Origin: Paragonimus westermani | Taxonomy: Eukaryota > Platyhelminthes > Trematoda > Plagiorchiida > Troglotrematidae | Length of the DNA: 64,000 bases | Reading direction: 5' to 3' | Assembly (NCBI GenBank): GCA_008508345.1 | Contig: QNGE01000133.1 | Coordinates: 205,206 to 269,205 of the forward strand | Part shown: positions 36,396-48,700 of the stretch, piece after piece | Layout of the letters: each line of letters begins with the position of its first letter | Position numbering within the stretch: position 1 is the stretch's first letter | Position numbers and translations under genes: made by a program | Notes under the pieces: generated by a model | Seen by the model: only the letters and a program-made list of their open reading frames with translations | Told to the model about the DNA's origin: nothing | The model's database searches: none

Positions 36396-39031
36396 TCGTG
36401 CGTAATCGGAAAGAAAATGATTGTAGTTCACAAAACTTTGATACAGTCCAAAATATATTATATCAATTTAGTGCACATTTACAAGATCACGTATAAGGCG
36501 ACGTTCCGAACAGTTGTAGGCCACACCGCGAAACATGTGGGACGAGGTTCCCTATCCGTTCCCTGCTGCGTGCATCGGTTGTGTTAACTACAATCCGCTC
36601 CTTTCTGATTACGACCTTTCTGCCGGCAGGTTAGGGGATTGTACTGCTGATTCATTGCTTGTCGCTTTGTGTCGTCTCCAATTATCCACAATGAACGCGC
36701 ACTTTAAGGCGTGCCTCTCACATATAGGTTGAAACTTATGCACTATTGTGATCGCTATTACACACGGGGTTGCTAATCGAGTGAGCGCTATGCACAATTC
36801 GAACTCCCCCGATCGGTGGCGAAATGTGAATTTGGACGACAATCCAGCAGATGGCGCCTCTTGGTGCAGCGCGTAGAGGGATGACTATCCGTGAATTCAA
36901 ATAAAGCTTTCGATCAAATGTTTTACGGTGTTGTTTTGTAAGCAGCGAGATATGTAAAACAGTCGGCTGCGTATCTTGAATATACCAGGCAGAATCAACA
37001 GTAAAATGTGCTGTAAATCAAAAATCGACTGCTCGAGGTTGAACAGACTTTGTATTATTTTTATGGAAAGTTTACGCACAAGTCCGGATAAGAATGCTAA
37101 CTGAACACCCAAGGTTCACCTCCGATGAAGTAAGCCACATAAAAGCAAAAAGGTCACAAGACGAATTCCAAACGAGTAAAACAATGTTTTTGGGTGAGCA
37201 GGCGCAGTTAAGTCACAAAATTGGGAGTGAGTTATACACAAAAAGACTAAAAAGAAAGTTAGAGCGACAGAAACGATTGCAAAGAGTTTCCGGGCAGATC
37301 CACTGATCAACAGATGTGCTTCACATGGGATATGCAACTACGGAGACGTGAAATCCCGGTTGGCAATGTCTGCATTTCTAACGCAACTGGCTATAGCACG
37401 ACTCAAAACGTTTAATAACACGGGTGAGTCCGCCGGAGTGAACATGGGGCAACTCTCAACTCAGGTGAATGTGATGACGGCGCACGATGTCTTTGTGTAT
37501 TGGGTGTAGGGAGTTTCGATCAGTGGGGTGGATGTGCGAATTCGAGTCACATTATCCTTTTACAGTACATCAGTATAGTGGCCATACATCTGAAGTAGGC
37601 CATTTGAGATTGGACGGAATTAAGTCTGCCAAGGACAATATCCGTCTGGTTAAGAAAAGCAGCTTTTCAAACCAATCGTTCCCATAAATGGGCGTACAGA
37701 AGTCCGGACAAGCAGCTCAATCCTCACTGGGGAATCTACTTCCTAAGTTAACCCTATTTTGATAGATAAGCTAGTGTCTTGGAGGGGGGTCGGCTGAGAG
37801 TGGCTGATGCGTACTTTTTGCTGAAGTGTCTAGTAGAATTGTCCAGGCTATGTGACAGACTTGCTTGTTAACCATTATCACATGCTTGAAGGACATTGGG
37901 GGTTCCGCTTGATTTCCGTTAGCAAGGTGACAATATGGGATTCTTCGGGGTGCATCCACTGCTGACCATGCGATCAGTCAACCACCGCTGTTGTCCTCCG
38001 AAAGCCACATGCGCAAATAAATGCTGTTTTCCTTACCGTGCGTGAGAATAGAAGCCGGTTTACATCCGTGCGTCACTGACAACGTGGATGACGCTGGTCC
38101 AATCAGAGTGAAGAAAGGTGGGGGCGGGAAAAGAAATCTGATTGTGTGTTGTAACCCATCTTCAAACAAGGGCTGTCCACCTGGAGGTCGAACATTGCAT
38201 GATGCGGATTCATTTTTTTAAATTTTGATGCGCTCCATCGGTATACGAGGTTACTCCATCAGTGGTTAACCGAACAACGGGTATAACTGCAGACGGAAAG
38301 CTCTAGCAATGGGTAAATGGTTCAGACCAGAATTCCATCAACAGAAACTACTACAAAGGAATGTGAAACGGCAACATAATTCATTTTATGCTAGCCATGG
38401 AGGCCTGTGGACAAGGCATGTTAGGTCAGTATGGCGCGTTCTGGGATCAATCTGCACTGAACAAACCTTCGATTATAAAACCTTGCTTACCTTCCTTGAT
38501 GCAGTGGAACGAATATGAAATGATAATGCATTATAGCCTGCTATCCTTGACATTAGAGACAGGTTGGCATCGCCGCCTATTGACATTTTGCCTCCCCAAG
38601 GTGTTCGTGGAACTCGTCCGAATCATGTTACCGTACGACCGCCTGGAAATTACGGCAGCAGGATAATTACCCTACTGGAATTATTTTGAAGTCGTTTAAC
38701 AAGAAAGTACCTCCGTACACTGCGAGCACCCCTGGAGTGGCAGCGCAAAATATGCACTCCCCAGTTCAAAGATATCATTCTGATAACCGCAAAAAACCTG
38801 CCGAGGAAAATGCGTAACCTTCAGAAGTGAACACTAGTTATGATACTGTCGAAGAGAGTTTGGTGTTGAGCACTCAATAAACATGAGGAATGGTGAGGGG
38901 GAACGAGATTTCATACGTCCTAGCCTCACGGAGGAAAGGATGACACGATTAGCACGAGCGCAGCCGGAGCATAGAGCGTGAGGCGTATGTCAAAGAGCTT
39001 GTGTTAAGGCGCGCTGTTCAGTGCAGAAAAC

Positions 39032-39615
39032 TCCAGCATCCGGAATAACAGAGTGTTGACCCACCTACGCTTCACCCGTCTCGATTCCGACAGCCGATTG
39101 GGCCTCGATCCAGACGCTTGAGTTTCATCGCGTCGATTTGCTAGTCATGCGAATACATACCGTTGTCTTTTGTTGTGACCCGTTTGAACGGCGCGTGCAT
39201 CACCCTGCCGAGGTTCGACCCAGTTCTGCTGTTTCCAAACCTCCTGACTGCTCGGATGAACTCCGATGGGTAGGAATGTCATATTGTGCGATTGCACGCA
39301 ATCCTTAGCTTGATCGGCCCTGGTTTGTAACCCACTTCCTGGAATCGGTCTGTCTATCGAAAGTGTTGGGGTTGGTTACTTTTTCGCCCTGACAAGTTGT
39401 TCAACGCTGCCTCGGCGTTTTGATTCGGTTTTGTTCGGATTGCTTGAGATCATTTGTTCATTAGTACGCCTTGCCCAAGTTCTTTGTGAAGATTTTGACA
39501 CACCATTTTACAACAGTCTCTGTTGGCCCTGAGCGCAGCTGGCTTCCGAATTTTGGTGTGTGCACAAGCGTATTACCTTTTCCCAATTTATTCCCTGTAT
39601 CTGTAAAATTACCTT
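39032..39615. repeat. First copy of a 584 bp direct duplication flanking an N
   Basis: Identical, base for base in the lines compared, to 39617-40200. It starts with TCCAGCATCCGGAATAACAG and ends CTGTAAAATTACCTT directly before the N. It contains part of a Ty3/gypsy integrase relic on the minus strand (39461-39615). Only one of the two copies is likely to exist in the genome. Confidence 0.95.
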
Positions 39616-39616
39616 N
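39616..39616. other. Single-N contig join between overlapping contig ends
   Basis: One N lies between two identical 584 bp sequences. The left contig ends and the right contig begins with the same sequence, as when two overlapping contigs are placed side by side without merging. Confidence 0.92.
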
Positions 39617-40200
39617 TCCAGCATCCGGAATAACAGAGTGTTGACCCACCTACGCTTCACCCGTCTCGATTCCGACAGCCGATTGGGCCTCGATCCAGAC
39701 GCTTGAGTTTCATCGCGTCGATTTGCTAGTCATGCGAATACATACCGTTGTCTTTTGTTGTGACCCGTTTGAACGGCGCGTGCATCACCCTGCCGAGGTT
39801 CGACCCAGTTCTGCTGTTTCCAAACCTCCTGACTGCTCGGATGAACTCCGATGGGTAGGAATGTCATATTGTGCGATTGCACGCAATCCTTAGCTTGATC
39901 GGCCCTGGTTTGTAACCCACTTCCTGGAATCGGTCTGTCTATCGAAAGTGTTGGGGTTGGTTACTTTTTCGCCCTGACAAGTTGTTCAACGCTGCCTCGG
40001 CGTTTTGATTCGGTTTTGTTCGGATTGCTTGAGATCATTTGTTCATTAGTACGCCTTGCCCAAGTTCTTTGTGAAGATTTTGACACACCATTTTACAACA
40101 GTCTCTGTTGGCCCTGAGCGCAGCTGGCTTCCGAATTTTGGTGTGTGCACAAGCGTATTACCTTTTCCCAATTTATTCCCTGTATCTGTAAAATTACCTT
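39617..40200. repeat. Second copy of the 584 bp direct duplication
   Basis: Same sequence as 39032-39615, offset by 585. From 40200 the sequence continues smoothly on the minus strand into the rest of the integrase relic, so this copy is the one with intact context on that side, while 39032 has it on the other side. Confidence 0.95.
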
Positions 40201-40600
40201 GAACAGAATCCAACACTTTCATGTCAGTATAGGTAATGCACACCTTTTCACGTGTCCACCAATAACTTGGAGCGACCTCGTTATGTGACCACCCCGAATG
40301 TCTTCAATAACCCGAACTCCATGCAACGTGAGAAATTCCTTGCTCGTACCATCGTATCGTTCTGTAAATTCACTACGATCCGCGAGTGTGCTGGTACGAG
40401 TATCGCAGCTCAAATCGTCACTTTACAATATAGCTGCATCACCTTCACCACTGCGTCGTGCATTCCAAGCAACAATATTTGGCCATTGCCACTGGGATCG
40501 CTGCCTAACCGGTCCGACGCCTGTGTGACTTCCGAAGGTCGAGTGGAGTTCCCACTGGCACTCCTCTTCGATGGTTAGTGCGCGCTTGTGACAAATGCTC
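40046..40600 (-). pseudogene. Ty3/gypsy-type integrase relic
   Basis: Read on the minus strand, in order: SHTGVGPVRQRSQWQWPNI (near 40530), which resembles the His-Cys zinc region ending in a WPNI block; then HGVRVIEDIRGGHITR (near 40330), at the place of the first catalytic-core strand; then VQGNFTDTGNKLGKGN (near 40195), like the D-x-G-x-NF motif but with Val for the catalytic Asp; then LVHTPKFGSQLRSGPTETVV, with a Glu about 34 residues after that position, as in a DD35E core. The order and spacing fit an integrase that joins retrotransposon DNA to the genome. Individual matches are weak, the frame shifts at least once, and stops are present. Confidence 0.5.
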
Positions 40601-42381
40601 TGCCAACTCCATCTTCTCGGTTGCTCTACCTGTTTCATTGAAGCCTGTATTTGTACAGTGAGTAAATCAGTGTATAGAGTTTGCTTGCAGACGTACTGTC
40701 TTTTCATTAACACCTCTGAACAGCGTTAGCATAAGGTCGGAGAAACTTCGGGCTTACGAACCGAAAAACACGGACCAAGTTTTGCGAAAGACTTCGGCGG
40801 ACCTTCTGGTGAACAGCCCATTCTAGTTTCTTCACTTGTGATACTCTGTATTAAGTTGTGGGAATTTCATTACTGCATTAGACGCCCAACTTGTATTTTA
40901 CATGGTTGATGACAGTTCGGTATCTTTTTGCGTCGGCAGCCAGATTTTTCACCCTCTGCTTTCTCATCAGAACTACGCAAAAACTTTCAACCGGGCCATC
41001 ATGGCCACGTTCACGTTTCCCGTCAGACACACCATTCCTCAATCTCTTCGTCCGTGAAATTTGTGGAACATAGAAATGGGTAGAGTGAACAGAATGAAAA
41101 CAGAAGTAAAATGAATCAGTGAGCATACAGAATTTTATACCCGCAAGTAACTTAACGAGAGGGGTGTCCTAATTTAAAACTTCTTCACGCTGCATGGATG
41201 GACATTCCCCGATAAATTCATCGGTTTTTTTCAGAAATACCGGTCTGTTCAATGCAGCCTTTTCTTATGCTCGGGAAATTTCAAAACCGAAAGAACTTTA
41301 ACGTAAACTGCCAGCGGTTGTTTTTTCTACCGGAACAAATTTATGGACGAATGCAGCGTCCAGAATCAATACCTCATCCCAGTCAAGAGTAAAAATTGCA
41401 AAAGCTAAGAGTACTTTATCATTCTCAATAAACACCTTGAAGCCTAGTGAAAATACCGGCCAATTCAGTAATTCGAGCTCAAAAAGTAGCTTAAGAAAGG
41501 CTTAGCAGCAACAAGCCAAAGCGAGATCCGTCACAGGTTCACGCATGAAAACATATTATACGGGTGATTTCAGTTAGAAACGTGGGAGCATTCATGTCAC
41601 GATAGATTTAATAGTAATGATTAAAAATCTCTGACACTTCGCTCATAGAACAGTCGTTATCCGAGCAAGTGAGACTCCCGGCAAGCTTGCGGCCTCTCAG
41701 CATTTCTATACCAAAAGATATGGATAATGCTCGAAGTAAAGAATTGAGTCTGGAAGTTTAGTCTTCAGGTAATGAACGTTAGGTCGAATTCGATGGAGCC
41801 TTTACTTTCAAGAGCCTACAGGCAGAACAGGTGGAAACTGTACCTGGGGAGAATGTTCAGAGTTGACTGCACTTAACAGAATTGATGTTCATCCCGATGA
41901 GATAGGTCAAAGTCCGCCTGCGATGTGCCGCGCATACATTGGGTGAAAAATCGGCAGGGAGGAGGGAGACGTCAGCAACGAGCTGTGAAGTCCATTATGG
42001 GCTGAACTTCGACAGACCCTATTTTGCCATAATTGAGCAGCAAACATGACAATCATTATTTAAAGGGTGCTGGGACGGAGCGAGTGGTCCTGCGAACGTG
42101 GAACGGAAAGTTTGTTGAGCGCAAATTATGCAGTGAATGAGCCAACTCATGTGATGAACGGTGAATGACGCGTATTTTAGGGCTGCTTTTAAGCTGGAGT
42201 GTAGTCATTGTGGGGTTGGTTTGCCTTGGTGGTCTTATGGTGTGAGTCTACTCGAAAACCGAATGATAGAGCCAAGACCACCTGGATATACTAGATAAGG
42301 TACTTTTGCACAACATCCGGTTGGCGCACATATATAACGAGATCACTAAGGTATGCCCGACTTAAGTTCATATATCAAAAT
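40601..42381. other. No recognised gene
   Basis: Short open frames only. The minus-strand part near 40600-40715 may hold more of the gypsy relic. The stretch just before 42382 should hold the reverse transcriptase, RNase H and integrase zinc region of the BEL/Pao relic if it were complete, but I cannot recognise them. Confidence 0.35.
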
Positions 42382-43215
42382 TTGGTGTTAAATATGGCCT
42401 TCTTTTACGCTTATCTAAAGACTACAGCCACAGGTTTGAAGATGGTGTCATCGGACTCTGTTGAAGCTTTGATGCAGTTCATTGGCCGCCGATATATTCC
42501 AAAAGTTGCGCACAGCGATAATTGTTCCGGCTCCGTAAGCGCGGAATCAGCCGAGAGGAAAGTTGCCTACCCTTTACCTAAGCATAATCGATCGGACCTC
42601 GTGGTGTCGACTGCAGCTTACTTTATCCACCGCTAGTTATTTGGCGGGACGTAGGAACACATGATTCGCGGCGTATAGCGAGTCGTGTCGACTCTCACGG
42701 TGCGATGGCTTATGTGAGACAGGGCTCCCTACACCCGCTTGGTGGAAGTCGGTAGAGTACTGAGCGACCGATATTTGGTTCCGGTCTGCGAAGTTAAAAA
42801 CGGCCACTCGGTCTTACGAACTAGCCAGTTGCTGCTCACAAACTTAACTCATGGCATGTCATGCGGTTACTCCGCGCCGCTGGAAAGGTACACGAAAAAG
42901 AGGGAGGCATATCAAACACCTCGCCAGCGTTTTGTGGAACTTCTGGATCAGAGGGCACCTCCGTCCATCCAGGCATACCATAAATAAACACAGGCTAAAT
43001 GAAATGTGAAGCTTTGTGGCCTTGCCCTATTTCTTGAAGGCCTTCGGCCCGTAGGAATATGTCCCAAGACCGTGGTAAGTAAAATAGCAGAATGTACCCA
43101 CAATCGATTCCCTGAGGTGCAACTGAAAAGGACCAACACTACTATCAGGAGAGACACTAGATCCGTAGTTCCCCTAGAGGGAGCACGGGACAATGTGGAT
43201 TGCGATGGCCTTTAA
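42382..43215 (+). pseudogene. BEL/Pao retrotransposon integrase relic
   Basis: A single frame from 42382 to 43215 shows ordered integrase blocks with in-frame stops at 42634, 42652, 42676, 42715, 42985 and 43000 but no frameshift. Blocks: SSDSVEALMQFIGRRYIP then AHSDN (the Arg-Arg-x-x-x-Pro and second catalytic Asp); GGT-stop-EHMIRGV-stop-RVV, which matches the GG-x-W-E-x-x-I-R-x-V motif; VEVGRVLSDRYLVPV, like the VERILNDRPL block; LRTSQLLL; APLERYTKKREAYQTPRQRF; PPSIQAYHK; and a C-terminal end with LRPVGICPKTVVSKI, VQLKRTNTTIRRDTRS and PLEGA. The last pattern (RT-x-x-T-I-R-R then LEG) is diagnostic of BEL/Pao integrase tails. The reverse transcriptase and LTRs were not recognised. Confidence 0.85.
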
Positions 43216-44439
43216 GTGTCAGTGAAACTCGGCCATGACAGACATACGGCCCTCAGTTACCTGTGTTGAAAGCCCATGTTAGTTTCAGAGCGCGATGTTG
43301 AAGTGATTGCACACGTTGAGCTTGTGGCGGTGATTGCTTATAGTACGCAAAGTTGGTGACCACGCCCTTTACCATGACTCTTCCTTATTTTGTAAGTCAT
43401 TCTTCGCCTTAGATTAGAATTGTGCGTGGTGGATAGTTCTTTCTACCAATGTTGATTCCTATACATTACATTAAATTCACATCACTCTTGATGTTATTAG
43501 CGTACATCACAGTTTGTCTGCTAGTAGATACGTCCTTGCTCTTTTTATGTGCTTCTAGTTTCACCTGCGTCTTATTGCCGCGATACTACGTAAATCGTTG
43601 CGTTTTGCGGCGTTCGCGTAAATAGGTTGTCCTGGACATCAAGAAAAACCCCAACTGCCGATTAAAAGGAAGTGATGGCATATCTATGCTCCTGAAAAGT
43701 CGGACTAGGGATTGCCTTCAGCGAGTCGGCTCGTCAGCATTGCTGTGCGATGTGTAGTGGGTGCTGCTCCCGAGCGTCTAGTGGTTGTTCGAGCAACACT
43801 TGATCTTCTCGCAACGTCTATCGATATGCTGGATCCATGGTAGTCGCGTCTGTAAACATCGAGCGTCTATACATTTTGAGCCCATCGAGCAACCGATTCG
43901 GATCCAAAAGGACGACGGTTGTACTGGCCAGTTTCTTATTAATAAGGTGTTAATTTTTTAAAAATATGATAAACCAAATAATGGAAGACATCAACAAACC
44001 TCGATATTGAATCCACCAAGCATGCAAGTTACGAGACTAGCGGTTCGCGTAAATTTGATCAAATGCAACAGTCACGTAATGGCGAAGCGGTCAGGCGAGA
44101 ATGAAGCCAGGGCACATATAACCAAAGGTCCGGCAAGTAAAAATGAGTAAGAAAAACTACGCAGAAACAAGTTCCTACAAGCAAACGGTACCATGATTTA
44201 ATAATACATCAAGATCAACATTCACGAGGGAAATGGTTTGTCACGCGCGTAACGTGAGTGGTAGTGTCAGATTGTAAGAAAGGCTCGTAATCGGTAGAAG
44301 GAATTCTAATGTAAGGAGATGGATCAATTAAAAGAGAATAAATAGGCAGGGAACGTGGCCATCAACGTTCTGTTAACACATAACAACCATGGAACACTCA
44401 CGCAGGCAACTCCTTCAACAGTGGGTGGAGCTGGGTGAT
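43216..44439. other. No recognised gene; may contain the 3' end or LTR of the BEL/Pao relic
   Basis: In an intact BEL/Pao element the purine tract and 3' LTR follow the integrase within a short distance. I see no clear purine tract or paired LTR here, and no coding motifs. Confidence 0.3.
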
Positions 44440-45312
44440 TTTTAATTATGCTTGGCGACTAGTTCGAAAGATAACCTGAAGGAATTTTATCCCACCTGCC
44501 CGGCGTACCAAAGTCTAGGGCAGGCGAACAAAGTGCTTTCACTCCAAATGGTTCAACCAAAATTGCTATTGGAGCTACCGGAAAAATCTCCACCCAGCTG
44601 CAGAGGGCATTTGCTAATAGTTTTGAGTCACTCCAGCTGTCATCAGTACAAACACAAGTTCCATCATCCTAGTGAGATCATCTGGATATCTTCAACCAAA
44701 ATAGTTGGGAAACGTCCACAGTTTGGGACATGTAAGTCATCGGACCCCGACAGTATCCTATCGAGCTTCCTCGAAGAGTGTAATGATTCTGTGGCGCTCA
44801 CCGCATTCGACCTTCAAATACGTGCTGATCGAGAGTAGGTCTCTCACGGAACAAGAAGACTATCGTGAGCCCCAAAATTACGAAAACGGGGAAGGCGGCA
44901 ATGCTGAAATCAAAAGTTTTGTTGCCCTGCCCTTGACCATATTGAAGGTTTTAGAAAATTTTGTCGGACAACCATATCTGACACCGCGTGCAGACGCTTG
45001 TTCTCCGCCTCTGGTTAACGCATGTTTAGCTCAGGCTAATCGTGCATCGTCAACTCATTCCTAGCTGGTGGTTCCCTTGCACGAACAGATGACCCCAGTG
45101 ACTACGTGAATATCGTGTACCCAGATTTCGTGAAGGCCTTCAGCAAAATAAATTGCCGCTCTCTCCTGAGAAGGACTGGAGTTCACATGATTGCCGGGGT
45201 ACTACTGCACACATCGAGAGACTAACAATCCAGGACAACATACGGTGAGCACTCCAGCGTTTTTCCAGCCACTGGGAATGTACCAGGTGAAAAGTAATGG
45301 TCCGCCTATGTA
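44440..45312 (+). pseudogene. CR1-like reverse transcriptase relic, N-terminal half
   Basis: The first recognisable block is SSDPDSILSSFLEECNDSVAL (PDGIP-SFLKEC in active relatives; near 44740). Further on VYPDFVKAFSKINCRSLLRR (near 45115) matches palm motif A, YLDFAKAFDKVNH-RLL, with Asp of DF kept and the second Asp replaced by Ser. A faint motif B (proline, Gln-Val, Asn-Gly-Pro-Pro) follows at 45280-45312. It is a different family from the elements at 16.6 and 31.9 kb. The sequence then meets a gypsy-derived repeat at 45349. Confidence 0.72.
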
Positions 45313-45348
45313 GGATCTCCCAACAGAACGTTGGGAAAGACGTAAAAA

Positions 45349-45745
45349 TGAACAAATGATCTCAAGCAATCCGAACAAAACCGAATCAAAACGCCGAGGC
45401 AGCGTTGAACAACTTGTCAGGGCGAAAAAGTAACCAACCCCAACACTTTCGATAGACAGACCGATTCCAGGAAGTGGGTTACAAACCAGGGCCGATCAAG
45501 CTAAGGATTGCGTGCAATCGCACAATATGACATTCCTACCCATCGGAGTTCATCCGAGCAGTCAGGAGGTTTGGAAACAGCAGAACTGGGTCGAACCTCG
45601 GCAGGGTGATGCACGCGCCGTTCAAACGGGTCACAACAAAAGACAACGGTATGTATTCGCATGACTAGCAAATCGACGCGATGAAACTCAAGCGTCTGGA
45701 TCGAGGCCCAATCGGCTGTCGGAAATGGGACGGATGAAGCATGCG
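45349..45745 (+). repeat. Inverted third copy of the gypsy-associated repeat
   Basis: The reverse complement of 39066-39465 (and of 39651-40050), almost identical internally. For example GGTAGGAATGTCATATTGTG and the following 40 bases are unchanged. Matching starts at AATGAACAAATGATCTCAAG and fades at GGGACGGATGAAGC. On the minus strand of the 40 kb copies this lies directly after the integrase core, so it is probably the 3' part of the same gypsy family. Its 5' boundary lies 37 bp after the CR1 relic at 45312. Confidence 0.85.
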
Positions 45746-48700
45746 TGCGTAATCACTTGGTTGCGATAGGGTTGGTGTTATTTCTACATGTTGGAACTTA
45801 AAAGTCCATACAACTTGAGTTTCCTCATACTTCAAGCAGCTCGCACTCACCGTGCATGTTAAGTGCGTGAGGTCTTGCAGGTGATACTCAATTTTTTTCT
45901 ATTCGTCGCTCTTTCCTGGATGGAGACTTCCTTCAACCTCATTTGTGTGAACATTCGGTTGAAAACCTGCAATCCTAAAATGCAAGGAAATGCAGGGTTC
46001 TCCATGCCCACTACAGTGCAGCAAGAAATATTGTATGACCGGTGTCAGTCAGCAACAGTGCGAGTTAGGAATAATTGAACAAGACATCACGGGGTTATTG
46101 ATACATACAGTCAACTGCCCAGTACGGCCAGCAGAAAATCCTGTCTGCATCAAGTTCATTTGTCCCGTTTTGTTGCAGCCCAGTGGAGTCCCACATGAAT
46201 TTGCGCTGGAATGCCTGCTCATGTTACGTGCATCGGTGTAGGGGTTTCTTGAACATGTTGCAAAACGGATCGCCTAACGAGTCGTAGGGTCGTGGGGGTT
46301 GCCTTATGTGGTGAAACATGGAGAGCATGGTTAATTTGGTCCACAAGCAACTCCGTCAAGACCAGTCTCATAGAAAGCCTATTGAGGCACAATGAGCATA
46401 CCAGCAAACTACGCCGAGGGAACAATTCTGTTCCAGCGCCACACCCTAGCTTTTGGGATAAACTACGGGAGGAGCGAATCATGAAGGATTCACCAGCACT
46501 TCTCAGAAGTCTAACTGACGTTTGCCACACGCAGATACAACTCTCAATCCACCATAACCGGTATTAGTTATGTCATACACCACCGGGCGTGTACGTTGAA
46601 CAGCTAACTGGGAACTAACAAGATATATAACGGTAGACACGCTCCTCGATGGACTATATCAAGACGGCTTTCTCAGTTCACCCAGCAAATTGGACTGCAA
46701 ATGTTATGTACGTCCGTTTTCAAATTTCGATAGTTCCGCCAATCCCGTCAGTCTGTACAAAAAATAACTGTTGTGTGCCACTTTTGTTATTATCTCTCTC
46801 AGACAATGAATCCACATTGGTCATGACCTCGTAACTTTCATCCGGAACCCCCAGCTCATCAAACGCGGCCACAACCCCTGGCTACCCCTAATTTGATTAA
46901 CACATTGATGATTTTCCGATATGTCTATTTCTACAATGTGCAGGAGTGGAAGTATCCCTAGTCCACTCCGCATCCAAAAGGCCGAGAATTAGGTCATCTG
47001 CAAGTCAAGAACTTCTTTGATGTGTTACAGATTCACTGAAATTATTGAAGCAGCAGCTGAACATGATAAGGTCTGCTTTATGGACTTTTGCGAGCAGTGA
47101 TCGTTACAGCTCTCTACAGCAAATAACAGATAAAATCGGGAATTAACGGTAATTGGTCGTTATGCCCCTTGACGGTTTGATGACCACTCAGCCTGACGAG
47201 AAGGCCTTGTTCATAGTTGTAAGGCCAAAATTGGGTATTTCCCGTGCGATTTTGTTCAATTTGTTTAACGTGTTGTGTTCGAACTTTCGCAGTGATTAGC
47301 ATTGCTATAGACTTGAGGGTCTAAGATTGGATTTCATGTAAGATGACGGCATCTCATAGGGTTTAAAAAGGTGTCAACACAAAAACCTATCCAAGTCGGC
47401 ATGGATAGTCTCGTGAGTGCGAACTGTTGGTAGCTGTGGTAAGAAGCGTATCAACACAACGGAGTTTAATTTTTATCTGCAAATTATCACACTTGCAAAA
47501 GTTGATTCTCGGATAGAACGGATTACTGAGGAGGTCTGGCTTGGGAAGGTGGCAGGGATCCTCATGCGCATAAGGAATGAAACTGACGGATACAGTGATT
47601 ACTGAGGAATGTTCAGTTCAAGTATCAAAAATGTCCGCTCCCTCTTTGTTTGGGGAGTGTGTGGGTGGACTTAAGGCATAGCAAATTTATATGGAGGATG
47701 GTGGGTGTTTCTTGATGGTTTAGGATTACGTCAGTGTTTTTGCGGGTCTCTGGAGCCGCTTGTTACATCACAGGACGACCAAAGGAATAAGATGGAACCG
47801 CAACGATCCTTACGAACATATTATATCATGAAACGACCGAGCGAAAACGACTGAGCTTTAACGATACCTATGATGCAATAAGACGGTATGCGCTGTTGTA
47901 AACCCGAAGAACTGATACTCAAGCGATTTTGAAGGAAAGGCTGGTCTCCAGAAAGAGAGCTCCCACCGTCTCAGTCCGAAGACAAATCACGAGCACGGCT
48001 CTTGCGTCTTCATAACTTGTCAAGCTACCTTGTGAATAATTTTTAATGAAACGCATCAGGAGCATGCTGGGTTACAGACCGGCGAATTGACGTCCAGTAT
48101 GTAACGCGGCGCCAGAAATGAAAATGATGGGGCAGTAATAGCGCGAAAAGGGGGAAATTGAATTTGCGAAGGTACTAAATGTTCATTACTGGACAACTGG
48201 ACAGTTTTTTGGAACATTCAACATCTAGAACACCCCCTTAGCCGCTTTTTCCCCGGGGCTCCAAAAGCATGACGTTTGACTTTACACCAGCGAAGAAAGA
48301 AGGCACCGCATTTCTCACGGCCAGTGACAGTGGTGCATGCGTTTCGATTAAAGATATAACGTTTCGTGAGTATCATACTTTGTTACCGTAGGCTTTCATG
48401 AGGCATTTGTTAACTAAGCACGTTCAGCTTGTCAGTTCCCATGCTGCGGAAAAAGTATAAATCGACAAGTTGAAAAGAAACGACAATCAGGCTATTCGTG
48501 CATTCACCCCTAACTTCAAACCCAAGCTGCAAAATGTAACTTCTGTGATAAACTACAAATCCAGATAAGGGGTCGGTTAATCACAATAATCAACATTTTT
48601 AGTCTTCATGGAAGACCGTTGTTAATGATTGAGACACCCCCTTTATTGCATGAGGTTCTCTGTGAACAATGTCTGCATGTCAGACTGCGGTGAACGAAGA

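Larger units (their letters stand above)
34818..39031. other. No recognised gene; scattered repeat fragments
   Basis: Open frames are short. A Lys/Arg-rich plus-strand frame (37094-37306; contains ELYTKRLKRKLERQKRL, possibly helical) has no assigned function. Repeat fragments at 35640-35790 and 36371-36395 are described separately. I see no splice-consistent conserved exon. Confidence 0.35.

Noticed and set aside
47100..47300. A YAP-containing plus-strand segment suggesting an RTE endonuclease
   Set aside because: Only the short RYAP word fits; the GDFNAR block and the catalytic residues are absent.
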